Shown piece after piece: positions 1 through 8,053 of a DNA stretch of 64,000 nucleotides (the stretch's first letter is position 1; every line of letters begins with the position of its first letter). The notes beneath the pieces are model-generated. The model worked only from the letters and a program-made list of their open reading frames with translations. It was not told the origin of the DNA and did not search any database. The position numbers were made by a program, and so were the translations under genes. The DNA comes from Geotalea sp. SG265 (GTDB lineage: Bacteria; Desulfobacterota; Desulfuromonadia; Geobacterales; Geobacteraceae), in assembly GCF_022808985.1 (NCBI RefSeq), contig NZ_JAKZFT010000006.1, forward strand, positions 225,449 through 289,448. The letters are read 5' to 3'.

Positions 1-226
1 GCCGCGACAATTCCTCCATCTGCAGGCGGAAAAGGCGCGAGCATTCTTCCTCGAAGTCCAGCTCCGCCCCTATACGATCACGCAACCCGCAGAGCAGCGC
101 CTCGTCTTCCCCCACGAGGAGATAGGCCATCTTCGCCGCCAGTTTTTCCCGCACGGCAGCCAGCAGATGGGTAGCGCTCTGGGTGGCAACGATATCACCC
201 CCCTTGGCACCAAGAAAAATCGCCAT
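1..226 (-). CDS. Hypothetical protein, N-terminal part (cut by window edge)
   Basis: An open frame runs from an ATG at 224-226 leftward off the window, giving about 75 residues starting MAIFLGAKGGDIVATQSATH. A good ribosome binding site (CAGGAGTGA) lies just before the start. The visible part is soluble, rich in Leu, Glu and Arg, and has no signal peptide or membrane segment. I do not recognise the family. It lies downstream of the symporter gene on the same strand, 70 bp away, so it could belong to that operon, but the gap holds a heptamer repeat tract. Confidence 0.6.
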   Translation of the reverse strand, partial: MAIFLGAKGGDIVATQSATHLLAAVREKLAAKMAYLLVGEDEALLCGLRDRIGAELDFEEECSRLFRLQMEELSR

Positions 227-275
227 TCAAGTCACTCCTGTAACATGACTCTGCAGTAAAGCAGGATCCACGCCC

Positions 276-300
276 TCACTCTTCACTCTTCACTCTTCAA
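276..300. repeat. Heptamer tandem tract (TTCACTC)n
   Basis: About three copies of the heptamer ACTCTTC lie between the symporter gene and the next gene. The last copy supplies the TGA stop codon of the symporter. Similar tracts occur at 10917-10935, 12700-12735 and 37173-37214. Confidence 0.7.
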
Positions 301-1820
301 TCAAGGTGTCCATGCACCTGTTCGGCAAGAAAGCGCTGCATCTCTTCATCGGGGGGTGGGGTCAACAGCGAAACGGCTATTATCACGGCGATAACTAGCG
401 GCGCCCCGCACAGGGCAGAGGCGGTCAAAGGAAAAAGCTTGCCCACAACTGGCAATGCACCGGCCAGAAGCGGCGACGAAAAGGTAACGACGATGCCGGT
501 GATCATGCCGGCAATGGCTCCCTGGCGGTTCGCCCTCCCCCACCAGATGCCCATGAGGAAGACAGGAAAAAAGGTGTTTCCCGCCAGGGCAAAGGCAACG
601 GCGGTGATTTCGGCGATCATGGCCCAGGGTCGCAGCGCCAGGAGAAAGACGATGCCGGCGAGTGCCAGGATAGCTCCTTTGGCCATGGCCATTTTTCGGG
701 CTTCCGAAGCCAGGGGATTGATCAGCCGGTAATAGATATCGTGGGAAAAGGAGGCGGCGCCGTTCATGAGCAGCCCCGCCACGTTGAAGAAGGTGGCGCT
801 GACGGCGCCGGCGGCAAGGATGCCGGTCAGCCAGACGGGTGCTCCCTGTGCCGCCTTCAGAACGGTAAGATCCGCAACCTGCCGGGCTGTTGCCAAGTCC
901 AGCATGATGCCGTTTCGCGCCTCCAGCAGTTTGGCAAAGACGGCATAGGCAGGGGCCGACCAGTAGATGAGAGCAATGAAGAAGAGCCCCCAGACCAGGC
1001 TCCAGCGCGCGTCCCGGATGTTGGGAACCACGTAGAAGCGGGAAAGCACGTGGGGAAGCCCGGCAGTCCCCACCATCAGGGTAAAGCAGAGGGCACTCCA
1101 CTGGAAAAAGGACCCGGCAACAAAGGGGGTGGCAAAATCGACCCGGAATTCCCGTGCCAGGTCCTGGATTCCCTGCCCATAACCGAACTGGGGCAGTATC
1201 CAGAAGTATCCCAGCTTCCAGGCCAGGAACATGAGAGGGACGATGAAGGAGACGATCAGGACGAAGTACTGCATCTGCTGGTTCCTCGCCACCCCCAGCA
1301 TGCCGCAGATGACTACGTAGGAAACCACCGCCGCCGCCCCCACCATGAGCCCGGTGGTATAGTCGGTCCCCAGCAGCCAGGCGAAGACCATGCCGAGCCC
1401 CTTGAACTGGGCCACGCTGTAAATTATGGAAATAACGATGGAAACAAGGGCGGCGATGAAACGGGCGGCATCGGAATCGTAGCGGTCGCCGACGAAATCG
1501 GGGGTGGTGAATTTGCCGAAGCGCCGGATCTGCCCCGACATCAGCACCAGGAGCAGCACGTAGCCGCCGGTCCAGCCGATGACGTAGGCAAAGCCAAGGT
1601 AGCCTTCCAGATAGATGATGCCGGCGAGCCCGAGAAAGCTGGCCGCGCTCATCCAGTTGCTGGCGATTGCGGCTCCTCCCCCGACACGGCCGATATAGCG
1701 TCCGCCGAAACCGTAGCTGGAACTCTCCCGCGTCTTGGCGCTCAAACCGGCCAGAACGAAGGCGATGAGAACGGCAACAACAAAAATCAGCGGCCAGATG
1801 GATAGGTTTGGGCTAGTCAT
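297..1820 (-). CDS. Sodium:solute symporter, acetate-permease-like (SSS family)
   Basis: A membrane protein of about 507 residues of the sodium:solute symporter family, close to the ActP/VC_2705 group used for acetate or other small carboxylates. Thirteen or so hydrophobic segments are visible, with the family-typical stretch ASNWMSAASFLGLAGIIYLE near residue 55 and SVAQFKGLGMVFAWLLG near 130. I chose the ATG at 1818-1820 because it overlaps the stop of the upstream DUF4212 gene by 8 bp, a coupling usual for this pair; a longer frame up to 1865 has no support. The partner gene strongly suggests a two-part Na+/carboxylate importer in the inner membrane. Substrate acetate is inferred from the family and the pta-ackA context, not shown. 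Confidence 0.9.
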   Translation of the reverse strand: MTSPNLSIWPLIFVVAVLIAFVLAGLSAKTRESSSYGFGGRYIGRVGGGAAIASNWMSAASFLGLAGIIYLEGYLGFAYVIGWTGGYVLLLVLMSGQIRRFGKFTTPDFVGDRYDSDAARFIAALVSIVISIIYSVAQFKGLGMVFAWLLGTDYTTGLMVGAAAVVSYVVICGMLGVARNQQMQYFVLIVSFIVPLMFLAWKLGYFWILPQFGYGQGIQDLAREFRVDFATPFVAGSFFQWSALCFTLMVGTAGLPHVLSRFYVVPNIRDARWSLVWGLFFIALIYWSAPAYAVFAKLLEARNGIMLDLATARQVADLTVLKAAQGAPVWLTGILAAGAVSATFFNVAGLLMNGAASFSHDIYYRLINPLASEARKMAMAKGAILALAGIVFLLALRPWAMIAEITAVAFALAGNTFFPVFLMGIWWGRANRQGAIAGMITGIVVTFSSPLLAGALPVVGKLFPLTASALCGAPLVIAVIIAVSLLTPPPDEEMQRFLAEQVHGHLD

Positions 1821-2136
1821 AGGATCTGTCTCTCCTGCGGCTGTGACTTTCGCTGAGGCGGTCAATACAAAGATTGAAAGCGATGCAGAGGATGATGAAC
1901 CAAAGTGGCAGGAATTGGCCGGTAAACCAGAAATGGAAGGGCAAGGTGAAAAAGGTGCGGAGAGTCAAGGCACTCTGCCCGCTTCGGTCCCCGAGCAGAA
2001 CCAGCAGCAGCTGGAAGCCGAAGGTCAGGATCAGCCAGCCCAGCAGGATCAGGATGGTAATGCGAACCTCATCGCGCATATAACCGCGCTTGGGCCTGAA
2101 AAAATTGACGCGGTATGGTTCTTTGCCAGCGTTCAT
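1813..2136 (-). CDS. DUF4212 protein, small subunit of Na+/solute symporter
   Basis: A 107-residue protein with two hydrophobic helices (about residues 28-50 and 78-98) separated by a polar loop, the typical form of DUF4212, which is found directly before SSS permeases and is thought to be their small membrane subunit. The ATG at 2134-2136 is preferred over the GTG 6 bp upstream because it has GGAGG at 7 bp. Its stop overlaps the start of the permease, so both are translated from one message. The C-terminus is basic (SHSRRRDRSYD). Confidence 0.85.
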   Translation of the reverse strand: MNAGKEPYRVNFFRPKRGYMRDEVRITILILLGWLILTFGFQLLLVLLGDRSGQSALTLRTFFTLPFHFWFTGQFLPLWFIILCIAFNLCIDRLSESHSRRRDRSYD

Positions 2137-2161
2137 CGTCACACCTCCCCGGTGCTTGTCG

Positions 2162-3370
2162 CTATGATGGTTTCATCACTTCCCGCAGGACCGTCGTGGC
2201 GTAGGAGCCCTTCGGCAGGGAGAACTCCAGCACGAGCCCCGATCCGTCAGTCTCTATCCCGATTTCCTTGACCGGCACCCGCAGGGGGCGGCGTTCTCCC
2301 TCCATGCGCAGCCCTCCGTCCAGGGCAAAGCTCTGCAGGGTCAGGCCTTCAGCCTCCAAGAGCCGCCGCTCCCGGACCAGGGGCTCACCTTCCGGCTCCT
2401 TCATACGGCAGCCGAACATGGGGCCGGTGGCCGAAATCTCGAAGAGGGACGCCCGCGGCGCCTCGGCAGCGGCATCGGTGACGAGAAAGCAGGCGCCGTT
2501 ATCGTGCTTATAGGCCACGTCCCCATCAAAAACCCGGTCCAGGCTGTCCAAACGCTCAGCAAGCACCCGGTCGAACAGCTCTGACTGGAAGGCGGACAGG
2601 TATAGCTTGCGCAGCCGCGGATGAACGGCACGAAAGGCCTTTTCCGGTGCATCGGGCAGCCTGACCAGTTTCTGCAGCAGCTCCCGCGCAGTTCGGCAAT
2701 GGGGCGGAAAGACGCCGAGGCTTTTTTCCAGATCCCCCGCCTTGAATGCCTCGATGGCCAGCCGCCAGCGTTCGTCGGTCACCCTGTCCGGCTCCCCGAT
2801 CAGCGCATTTATGGCGCCTCCATAGTCTCCCCTCAGCATGGCGCCGCCGATCAGATGGGAATTGCCCTGGGCGCCGTAACGCTGTTCGCCGAAGAAATTC
2901 GGCACCCCCCTTTTCTCCAGGACGGCAAGTACTGCAGCGGCGCGTGTGCCGGCATCGCCATCGACACCGCCGATGCGGATGCGGAAACGGTTGCCCCGCA
3001 GATGGCCCAGCTTCAGTTTGTTTTTGTGGCGCACCGCCGACACGATCTTGATACCCGGCAGCTCCGACCTCAGCAGCTGCTCGGGTGCCACCCGGGGCAA
3101 GGAGATGGTCTGGCGGGTGATACCCCGGGCATCCTTCATGCCGGCGTAGCCCACATCGCGTTCCCCTACCCCCACTGTCCTGGCTATGCGGCGGACGGCC
3201 TCAAGGGTGGTGATGCCACTCTTTTCAATCACGGCATAGGTATGCTCTCCATCCCCGCAAGGCTCGTACAATGGGATTTCTGTCACACGGAAGTCTTCCG
3301 CCGTCTCCTTGAAGATGCCGCCGATGCCTGGTATGTCCCGGGTAAGAAAGGTATGCAACACTCCCTCCAA
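2162..3370 (-). CDS. truD: tRNA pseudouridine(13) synthase TruD
   Basis: Converts uridine 13 of tRNA-Glu to pseudouridine. The protein has the TruD catalytic motif GYAGMKDARGITRQ (catalytic Asp about residue 80) and the family N-terminus LTRDIPGIGGIFKETAEDF, with the TruD insertion domain in the middle. At about 400 residues it has the length common outside Enterobacteria. The longest frame starts at a TTG (3368-3370); GTG at 3361 or TTG at 3358 sit behind GGAGG and may be the true start. It lies 20 bp upstream of the DUF4212 gene on the same strand, so it could be co-transcribed with the symporter. Confidence 0.93.
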   Translation of the reverse strand: MEGVLHTFLTRDIPGIGGIFKETAEDFRVTEIPLYEPCGDGEHTYAVIEKSGITTLEAVRRIARTVGVGERDVGYAGMKDARGITRQTISLPRVAPEQLLRSELPGIKIVSAVRHKNKLKLGHLRGNRFRIRIGGVDGDAGTRAAAVLAVLEKRGVPNFFGEQRYGAQGNSHLIGGAMLRGDYGGAINALIGEPDRVTDERWRLAIEAFKAGDLEKSLGVFPPHCRTARELLQKLVRLPDAPEKAFRAVHPRLRKLYLSAFQSELFDRVLAERLDSLDRVFDGDVAYKHDNGACFLVTDAAAEAPRASLFEISATGPMFGCRMKEPEGEPLVRERRLLEAEGLTLQSFALDGGLRMEGERRPLRVPVKEIGIETDGSGLVLEFSLPKGSYATTVLREVMKPS

Positions 3371-3562
3371 ATAAAACCCTGTTTTTTAATTTCGCCACAT
3401 AATACCGCCTGCCCGCGCATCTTTCAACAGGATTCAACTGTTTCCGGCAGGAGCAGAAGAATCTCCACCGCCTCCATTTGCCATCCCTGAATTTTCAATT
3501 AAAATAACCTAATACCATCACAACCCGCAGGCTCTCTGAACCGCGGCACCCGAGGAGAACAA

Positions 3563-5134
3563 ATGGCATCGGCAGAACATACCTCAACCACGCACATTCA
3601 ATGGCAGGCACTTAAGGTCCACCACCAGTTGATGAAAAACTCCCATCTGCTTCAGCTCTTTGCCCAAGACCGTCATCGCGGCGAGCGTTTCAGCATCGAA
3701 GAAAAAAGTATCTATCTCGACTACTCCAAAAACCTCATCACCGGAAAAACCATGGAGCTTCTCATTGACCTGGCCCGGGCGAGGGGATTGCCGGGGGAAA
3801 TAGACGAGAGGTTCTCGGCCTACGATGAAATAGGAGGTCTGACGGCCTTTCAGCAGGCACTGGAAAGGGATGGAGAACTCTCAAGAATGACTGCTCTTGC
3901 CGACAGGATATGGAACGGCGCCTGGACCGGTTATAGCGGCATGCGCATCAAAACGGTGATCATCATCAACGTGGATGAAAGCGACCCCGCCCCCCCCATG
4001 GCGCACGGGGCACTGAAGCAGTTCACCGGCGGCGAATCGGCCACTCTTTTCGTCACCAGAACCAACTCCACGGAATTCGGCTCCATGCTCGGCGAACTGA
4101 ATCCGGCTGAAACCCTTTTCACCGTGGTCTCCGATACCTTCGCCTGCCGCGAGACCATGGCCTGTGCCCACACCGCCCGCCGCTGGATTCTCAAAGCCAT
4201 GCGGGATGAGAGCGCCGTGGCCCGGCACTTCATCGCCTCCACCGGCAATGGGAGCGAGGCAAGGAAATTCGGCATCGATCCGGGCAATATCTTCGACAAC
4301 CGGAACGCCGCTCACCACAACAGGGCAAGGGGGAGACTGATGGATTTTCCAACCATCATCGCCCTCGGGAATTCCATTTTCACGCGGATGCTCGCCGGCA
4401 TCCGTTCCATGGACCGGCATTTCGGCACCGCACCATTAAATCGCAATCTGCCGGTGATCATGGGGCTGCTTCGCATCTGGTACGGCAACTTCTACGGCAG
4501 CAGTCAGCTGGCCATTCTCCCCTACCACCGGCAGCTCTGCAGCCTTCCCGCCCATGTGGATCGACTGTTGGCCGGCAACAGCCGCAACCCGGGGATCGGA
4601 GAACCATCCTCAAAAAACGATGAGGCAACGTTCCATGCCCCCGATGCCGTCTGCCAGCAGATCATCGACGGCAACACCCTGTACCCGTGCGACTTTATCG
4701 GCTTTTGCCGGGATGAGGAGGACGGGGGAAGCACCAGCCTGCGCATGGCGGAGATGTTCGCCCTGACCAGATCCCTTGCCTTCGGCAGGCATGCAACCGA
4801 TTTCCGGGACGGAGAATGTCCCGAGGCATTACGGCACTACCTCCCCATGGAGGGGAACCACCCCAGCAACACCATCCTTGCGGAAAGCCTGACCCCCGAA
4901 GTATTCGGCGAACTCCTGACCCTCTATGAGCATGCCGCGTTTACCCAGCAGGTCGTCGGCCGATGGGGGGTAACGGACCGACAACGGATGGAGGCGGGAA
5001 AGCTGGAGGCCGTGGATATCGCCAGAGAACTGGAACTGGGGTCGGCTGCCTCCGGCCACGACAGCTCCACCAGTTGCCTTATCAGGCACTACCGCAGCCT
5101 TTCCGGCACGAATGAGAAGATGTGCGTTTCCTGA
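3563..5134 (+). CDS. Phosphoglucose isomerase-like protein with degraded active site
   Basis: A 523-residue protein that follows glucose-6-phosphate isomerase along its length: YSKNLIT near 54, LARARGLPGEIDERF near 70, ETMACAHTAR near 197, KFGIDPGNIF near 235, GLLRIWYGNFYGSSQLAILPY near 301 and NHPSNTI near the end. Yet the motifs for catalysis and sugar-phosphate binding are changed: the IGIGGSDLGP loop is NVDESDPAPP (136-145), the VASKTF lysine is Asp (VVSDTF, 188-193), the GGRYS arginine motif is RGRLM, the ESNGK catalytic Glu region is AGNSRN, and the C-terminal FDQWGVELGK is TDRQRMEAGK. The frame is intact, starts at ATG with AGGAG before it, and codon use looks normal, so it is kept as a protein rather than decaying. 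A non-enzymatic or changed role is my inference. Confidence 0.8.
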   Translation: MASAEHTSTTHIQWQALKVHHQLMKNSHLLQLFAQDRHRGERFSIEEKSIYLDYSKNLITGKTMELLIDLARARGLPGEIDERFSAYDEIGGLTAFQQALERDGELSRMTALADRIWNGAWTGYSGMRIKTVIIINVDESDPAPPMAHGALKQFTGGESATLFVTRTNSTEFGSMLGELNPAETLFTVVSDTFACRETMACAHTARRWILKAMRDESAVARHFIASTGNGSEARKFGIDPGNIFDNRNAAHHNRARGRLMDFPTIIALGNSIFTRMLAGIRSMDRHFGTAPLNRNLPVIMGLLRIWYGNFYGSSQLAILPYHRQLCSLPAHVDRLLAGNSRNPGIGEPSSKNDEATFHAPDAVCQQIIDGNTLYPCDFIGFCRDEEDGGSTSLRMAEMFALTRSLAFGRHATDFRDGECPEALRHYLPMEGNHPSNTILAESLTPEVFGELLTLYEHAAFTQQVVGRWGVTDRQRMEAGKLEAVDIARELELGSAASGHDSSTSCLIRHYRSLSGTNEKMCVS

Positions 5135-5170
5135 TGGACGAGACAGAGCCGATCTGCCATACTGGCAGGC

Positions 5171-6136
5171 ATGGAATGGGAGGCTGAAGAAACGGACTGG
5201 TTGTGCATCCCGGCGGATCTGGGGGTGTGGAAGGAGAACGGGCATGTGCCGGAGCGGCGGGCACGCCTCTGGACACTGGTGCTTGAAGCCCGGGGCATCC
5301 CCTGCCGCACGGAAAAGAGCGGCAGTGATTGGCTGATCCTCGTCCCCGACCGTTACCTCATTACCGCCAGAGAAGAGCTGCGCCTCTTCGAGGGGGAGAA
5401 TCGTGCTTGGCCTCCTCCCATGCACCAGCTCACCCCCCTGCGGGAAAACACCCTGAGCACCCTGTCGGTGCTGCTGCTCCTGGCGACCTTTCACAACATC
5501 ACCCGCCTGGACATAGACATCGGCAACCATGCAAACATCCAGTGGCAGGCATTGGGCAATGCCGATGCTTCCAGGATACTCGCCGGAGAATGGTGGCGGC
5601 TGGCAACGGCGCTGACCCTGCACGCCGATGCCGGGCATCTCCTGAGCAACCTGGCCATCGGCGGCATCTTTGCCTTCTGGCTTTGCCGGCAGCTGGGCTC
5701 GGGCCTGGCCTGGAGCCTGATCCTCCTCTCCGGCATGCTGGGAAACCTGATCAACGCATGGCTGAACAGGCCGCAACATACCTCCATCGGCGCATCCACC
5801 GCCGTTTTCGGCGCCGTCGGCATCCTGGCGGCCGTCAATATGCTCCGCCATCCCCATCCCCTGCAGAAGCGCCGCATCCTTCCCATCGCCGCCGCCCTCT
5901 CACTTCTGGCCATGCTCGGCACTGAAGGAAAACACACCGACCTGGGGGCCCATCTTTTCGGCTTTATTTCCGGTACGGTCATAGGCTTTCTCGCCGAACC
6001 GGCAACGATGCGATTCGGACAACCGAAAGCGCTTGCCAACGCCCTTCTTGCCCTCGCCGCTGCCACCATCGTCCTCGGCGCATGGTGGCTGGCTCTCTTC
6101 GGCAGCATTCAAGGCATCACGCCCCCGGGCCGATAA
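5171..6136 (+). CDS. Rhomboid family intramembrane serine protease
   Basis: A 321-residue protein with a soluble N-terminal part of about 90 residues followed by six or seven hydrophobic segments. The rhomboid signatures are present: WWRLATALTLHADAGHLLSN (141-160, with His156 and Asn160), the catalytic serine in GASTAVFG (Ser209), and the catalytic histidine in GAHLFGF (His261). It should cut membrane proteins inside the inner membrane. It starts 36 bp after the isomerase-like gene, so the two are probably one operon. The start ATG at 5171 has only a weak ribosome binding site, which fits coupling to the upstream gene. The N-terminal part resembles no domain I can name. Confidence 0.9.
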   Translation: MEWEAEETDWLCIPADLGVWKENGHVPERRARLWTLVLEARGIPCRTEKSGSDWLILVPDRYLITAREELRLFEGENRAWPPPMHQLTPLRENTLSTLSVLLLLATFHNITRLDIDIGNHANIQWQALGNADASRILAGEWWRLATALTLHADAGHLLSNLAIGGIFAFWLCRQLGSGLAWSLILLSGMLGNLINAWLNRPQHTSIGASTAVFGAVGILAAVNMLRHPHPLQKRRILPIAAALSLLAMLGTEGKHTDLGAHLFGFISGTVIGFLAEPATMRFGQPKALANALLALAAATIVLGAWWLALFGSIQGITPPGR

Positions 6137-6221
6137 GAAAATACAAACGCAAAAACTATTGTCGCGGCATACGGTTTCGGCTAAGCTGTGCCGGCTTACA
6201 CTGTATCAAAGGTGACTAACT

Positions 6222-7367
6222 GTGCTTCGCTGCATCATTGCCGTCATATTCCTTACCTTCCTCGGTATACCCTCCCCCACCATTGCAGCACCGGTCAAAA
6301 CCGGCGCCGAGCTTTTGGCCGGCAACGATTTTGCCCTGCTGCGCGGCAGAAAATTCGCCCTGGTGACAAACCATACCGCAGTGGTGGGAGGCATCCACCT
6401 CATCGACCTGATGCTCAAGGAGCATATCCCCCCCGCGATCATCTTCACCCCCGAGCATGGCTTGAAGGGTGCGTCAGAAGACGGCATCCACATCGGCAAC
6501 AGTTCCTACGGCGGTATTCCGGTGAAGAGTCTTTACGGAGCAGCCAGGAAGCCGCAACAGGAAGATCTTCAGGGCGTTGACCTGGTAGTTTTCGATATCC
6601 AGGACGTGGGGGTAAGGTTTTATACCTACATTTCCACCATGGGGCTGGTCATGGAAGCCGCGGCGGAAAAGGGGATCCCCTTCATGGTCCTGGACCGGCC
6701 GAATCCACTGGGGGGCGACTATGTCTCCGGGTTTGTCAGGAAAGACCAGCCAGCAACCTTCACCTCCTTTTACCCCATTCCCATTGCCCACGGCATGACT
6801 GTAGGCGAACTGGCGATGATGATCAAGGGTGCGGCGATGCTGCCAGGGCTCGCCCAGTTGGAAATAATCGTCGTCAGGATGGAGGGCTGGCAACGCTGGA
6901 TGCGCTGGCCCGACACGGGCCTCCCCTGGCTGGCTACCAGTCCAAATATTCCCGACTTTGCCAGCGCCCTCCTATATCCTGGCATCGGCCTTCTGGAAGC
7001 AACCGGGGCCAGCGAAGGTCGGGGGACCGAAAAGCCATTCCGCCTGGCAGGCATACCGGGCATCGACCGGGAGGCGCTGGCCAGACGGCTCAATGGGGAA
7101 CAACTGGCCGGCGTGCGCTTCGATCCGGTACAGTTTATTCCCGTCTCCATGCCGGGGAAGGCATCTCAGCCGAAGCAGATGAACCGGCATGTGGACGGTA
7201 TCGAGCTGGTGGTGGACGATTACCTGGCAGTGCAGCCTGTAGAGGTGGGAATGGCGGTGCTCTCAGCGTTATATGAAGGGCTTCCCCCGTCCGCCAGGAA
7301 GAGCTTCTTTCGCAAGGGCTTCAAGGATATGGCAGGTTCGGACCTGGCGCGACAGGCAATCGAGTAG
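6222..7367 (+). CDS. DUF1343/NamZ-type exported protein, truncated by an amber codon
   Basis: The product (381 residues to the first stop) has a signal peptide of about 22 residues and the DUF1343 motifs ALVTNHTAV, FTPEHGLKG, DIQDVGVRFYTYI, DRPNPLGG and ASEGRGTEKPF. Members of this family include NamZ, an exo-beta-N-acetylmuramidase (GH171) of peptidoglycan turnover, so a cell-wall role is likely. The start is the GTG at 6222 with AAAGGTGA before it. The stop TAG at 7365-7367 looks premature: the same frame continues for 36 codons (GKSPEEIGRLWAEE...LKLRKNYLLY) to another TAG at 7476-7478, and that tail looks like the family's normal end. A CAG to TAG change would explain it. Confidence 0.88.
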   Translation: MLRCIIAVIFLTFLGIPSPTIAAPVKTGAELLAGNDFALLRGRKFALVTNHTAVVGGIHLIDLMLKEHIPPAIIFTPEHGLKGASEDGIHIGNSSYGGIPVKSLYGAARKPQQEDLQGVDLVVFDIQDVGVRFYTYISTMGLVMEAAAEKGIPFMVLDRPNPLGGDYVSGFVRKDQPATFTSFYPIPIAHGMTVGELAMMIKGAAMLPGLAQLEIIVVRMEGWQRWMRWPDTGLPWLATSPNIPDFASALLYPGIGLLEATGASEGRGTEKPFRLAGIPGIDREALARRLNGEQLAGVRFDPVQFIPVSMPGKASQPKQMNRHVDGIELVVDDYLAVQPVEVGMAVLSALYEGLPPSARKSFFRKGFKDMAGSDLARQAIE

Positions 7368-7478
7368 GGCAAATCTCCCGAAGAGATCGGCCGCCTCTGG
7401 GCGGAGGAAATTGCCGATTTCCTGAAACTACGGAAGAACTATCTGCTCTACGAGGATGAGCCGACCAGGGAGATTTAG
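7368..7478 (+). pseudogene. Detached C-terminal tail of the DUF1343 gene
   Basis: Thirty-six sense codons in the same frame directly after the amber codon at 7365-7367, ending at TAG 7476-7478. The residues FLKLRKNYLLYEDEP look like the conserved C-terminal helix and strand of DUF1343 proteins. There is no start codon of its own, so it is translated only if the amber codon is read through. Confidence 0.7.
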
Positions 7479-7499
7479 CGAGAAGGGAAAAAACAGTGG

Positions 7500-7916
7500 C
7501 TATTCCGGCGGAATCGAACAGGAGAGGAGCTTGCCGCTCTCCAGAAAAGTCACGGGTGTCTGCTGATTGCAGCGTTTTCCCTCGATCTCGGTAATCGCCC
7601 GCAAAGTGCAGCGCTCCAGCTTTCCGGAGGGGTAAAAGCTGATCCAGCCGTAACGTGCGCAGGGGATGCTGCCGACAGTCGTCTCTTCACTGGTTACACA
7701 GCTCTGCAGCCTGCCGTTGCCATGAAAGGTGATGGTTTCCAGTTGATTGCAGGTAATGCCATCGATTCGGTAGAAGTCCTTGAGCCTGCAGGACATGACG
7801 GAGCCGTCAGGGAAGTAGCTGACATCCGTTCCCGGGTTGCAGATCGAAGAATCGGCGGCGAGACAGGTACCTGCAGCCATGGCGCTGCATACGGCAATGA
7901 GCAGTAAGAGCTTCAT
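7500..7916 (-). CDS. Small secreted protein with cysteine-containing MORN-like repeats
   Basis: A 138-residue protein with a clear signal peptide (MKLLLLIAVCSAMAAGTCLA). The mature part has about four repeats of the pattern F-x3-G-x-L-x-S/R-C-x-L ... I-x-G-x-x-C, for example FPDGSVMSCRL, FHGNGRLQSCVT, FYPSGKLERCTL and FLESGKLLSCSI. The shape (aromatic, Gly, Leu) is like MORN or related hairpin repeats, with paired cysteines that could form disulfides in the periplasm. The ATG at 7914-7916 is chosen over a TTG 15 bp upstream because GGTGGGGGAT lies before it. The family is not one I can name and no function is inferred. It stands alone between convergent neighbours. Confidence 0.7.
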   Translation of the reverse strand: MKLLLLIAVCSAMAAGTCLAADSSICNPGTDVSYFPDGSVMSCRLKDFYRIDGITCNQLETITFHGNGRLQSCVTSEETTVGSIPCARYGWISFYPSGKLERCTLRAITEIEGKRCNQQTPVTFLESGKLLSCSIPPE

Positions 7917-8002
7917 GAAATCCCCCACCAATCAGCAGTTTCACCAGCGTCATCTAAAGCATACCTGACTTTTTCACGCCGACAAATCCTTACGGTAAAA
8001 CG

Positions 8003-8032
8003 CCGGGCTGCGGTTCCAAATCCGCAGCCCGG
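8003..8032 (-). terminator. Strong hairpin downstream of the porin gene
   Basis: Perfect 11-bp arms CCGGGCTGCGG / CCGCAGCCCGG with an 8-base loop, 22 bp after the porin stop on the minus strand, followed on that strand by GCGTTTT. This fits a factor-independent terminator with a short U-run. Confidence 0.65.
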
Positions 8033-8053
8033 AGAGGTTCAGAAGCCATTGTT

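Noticed and set aside
741..1805. Long plus-strand frame opposite the symporter gene
   Set aside because: It is a shadow of the GC-rich symporter gene; its protein is low-complexity and like no family, whereas the minus strand gives a clear transporter.
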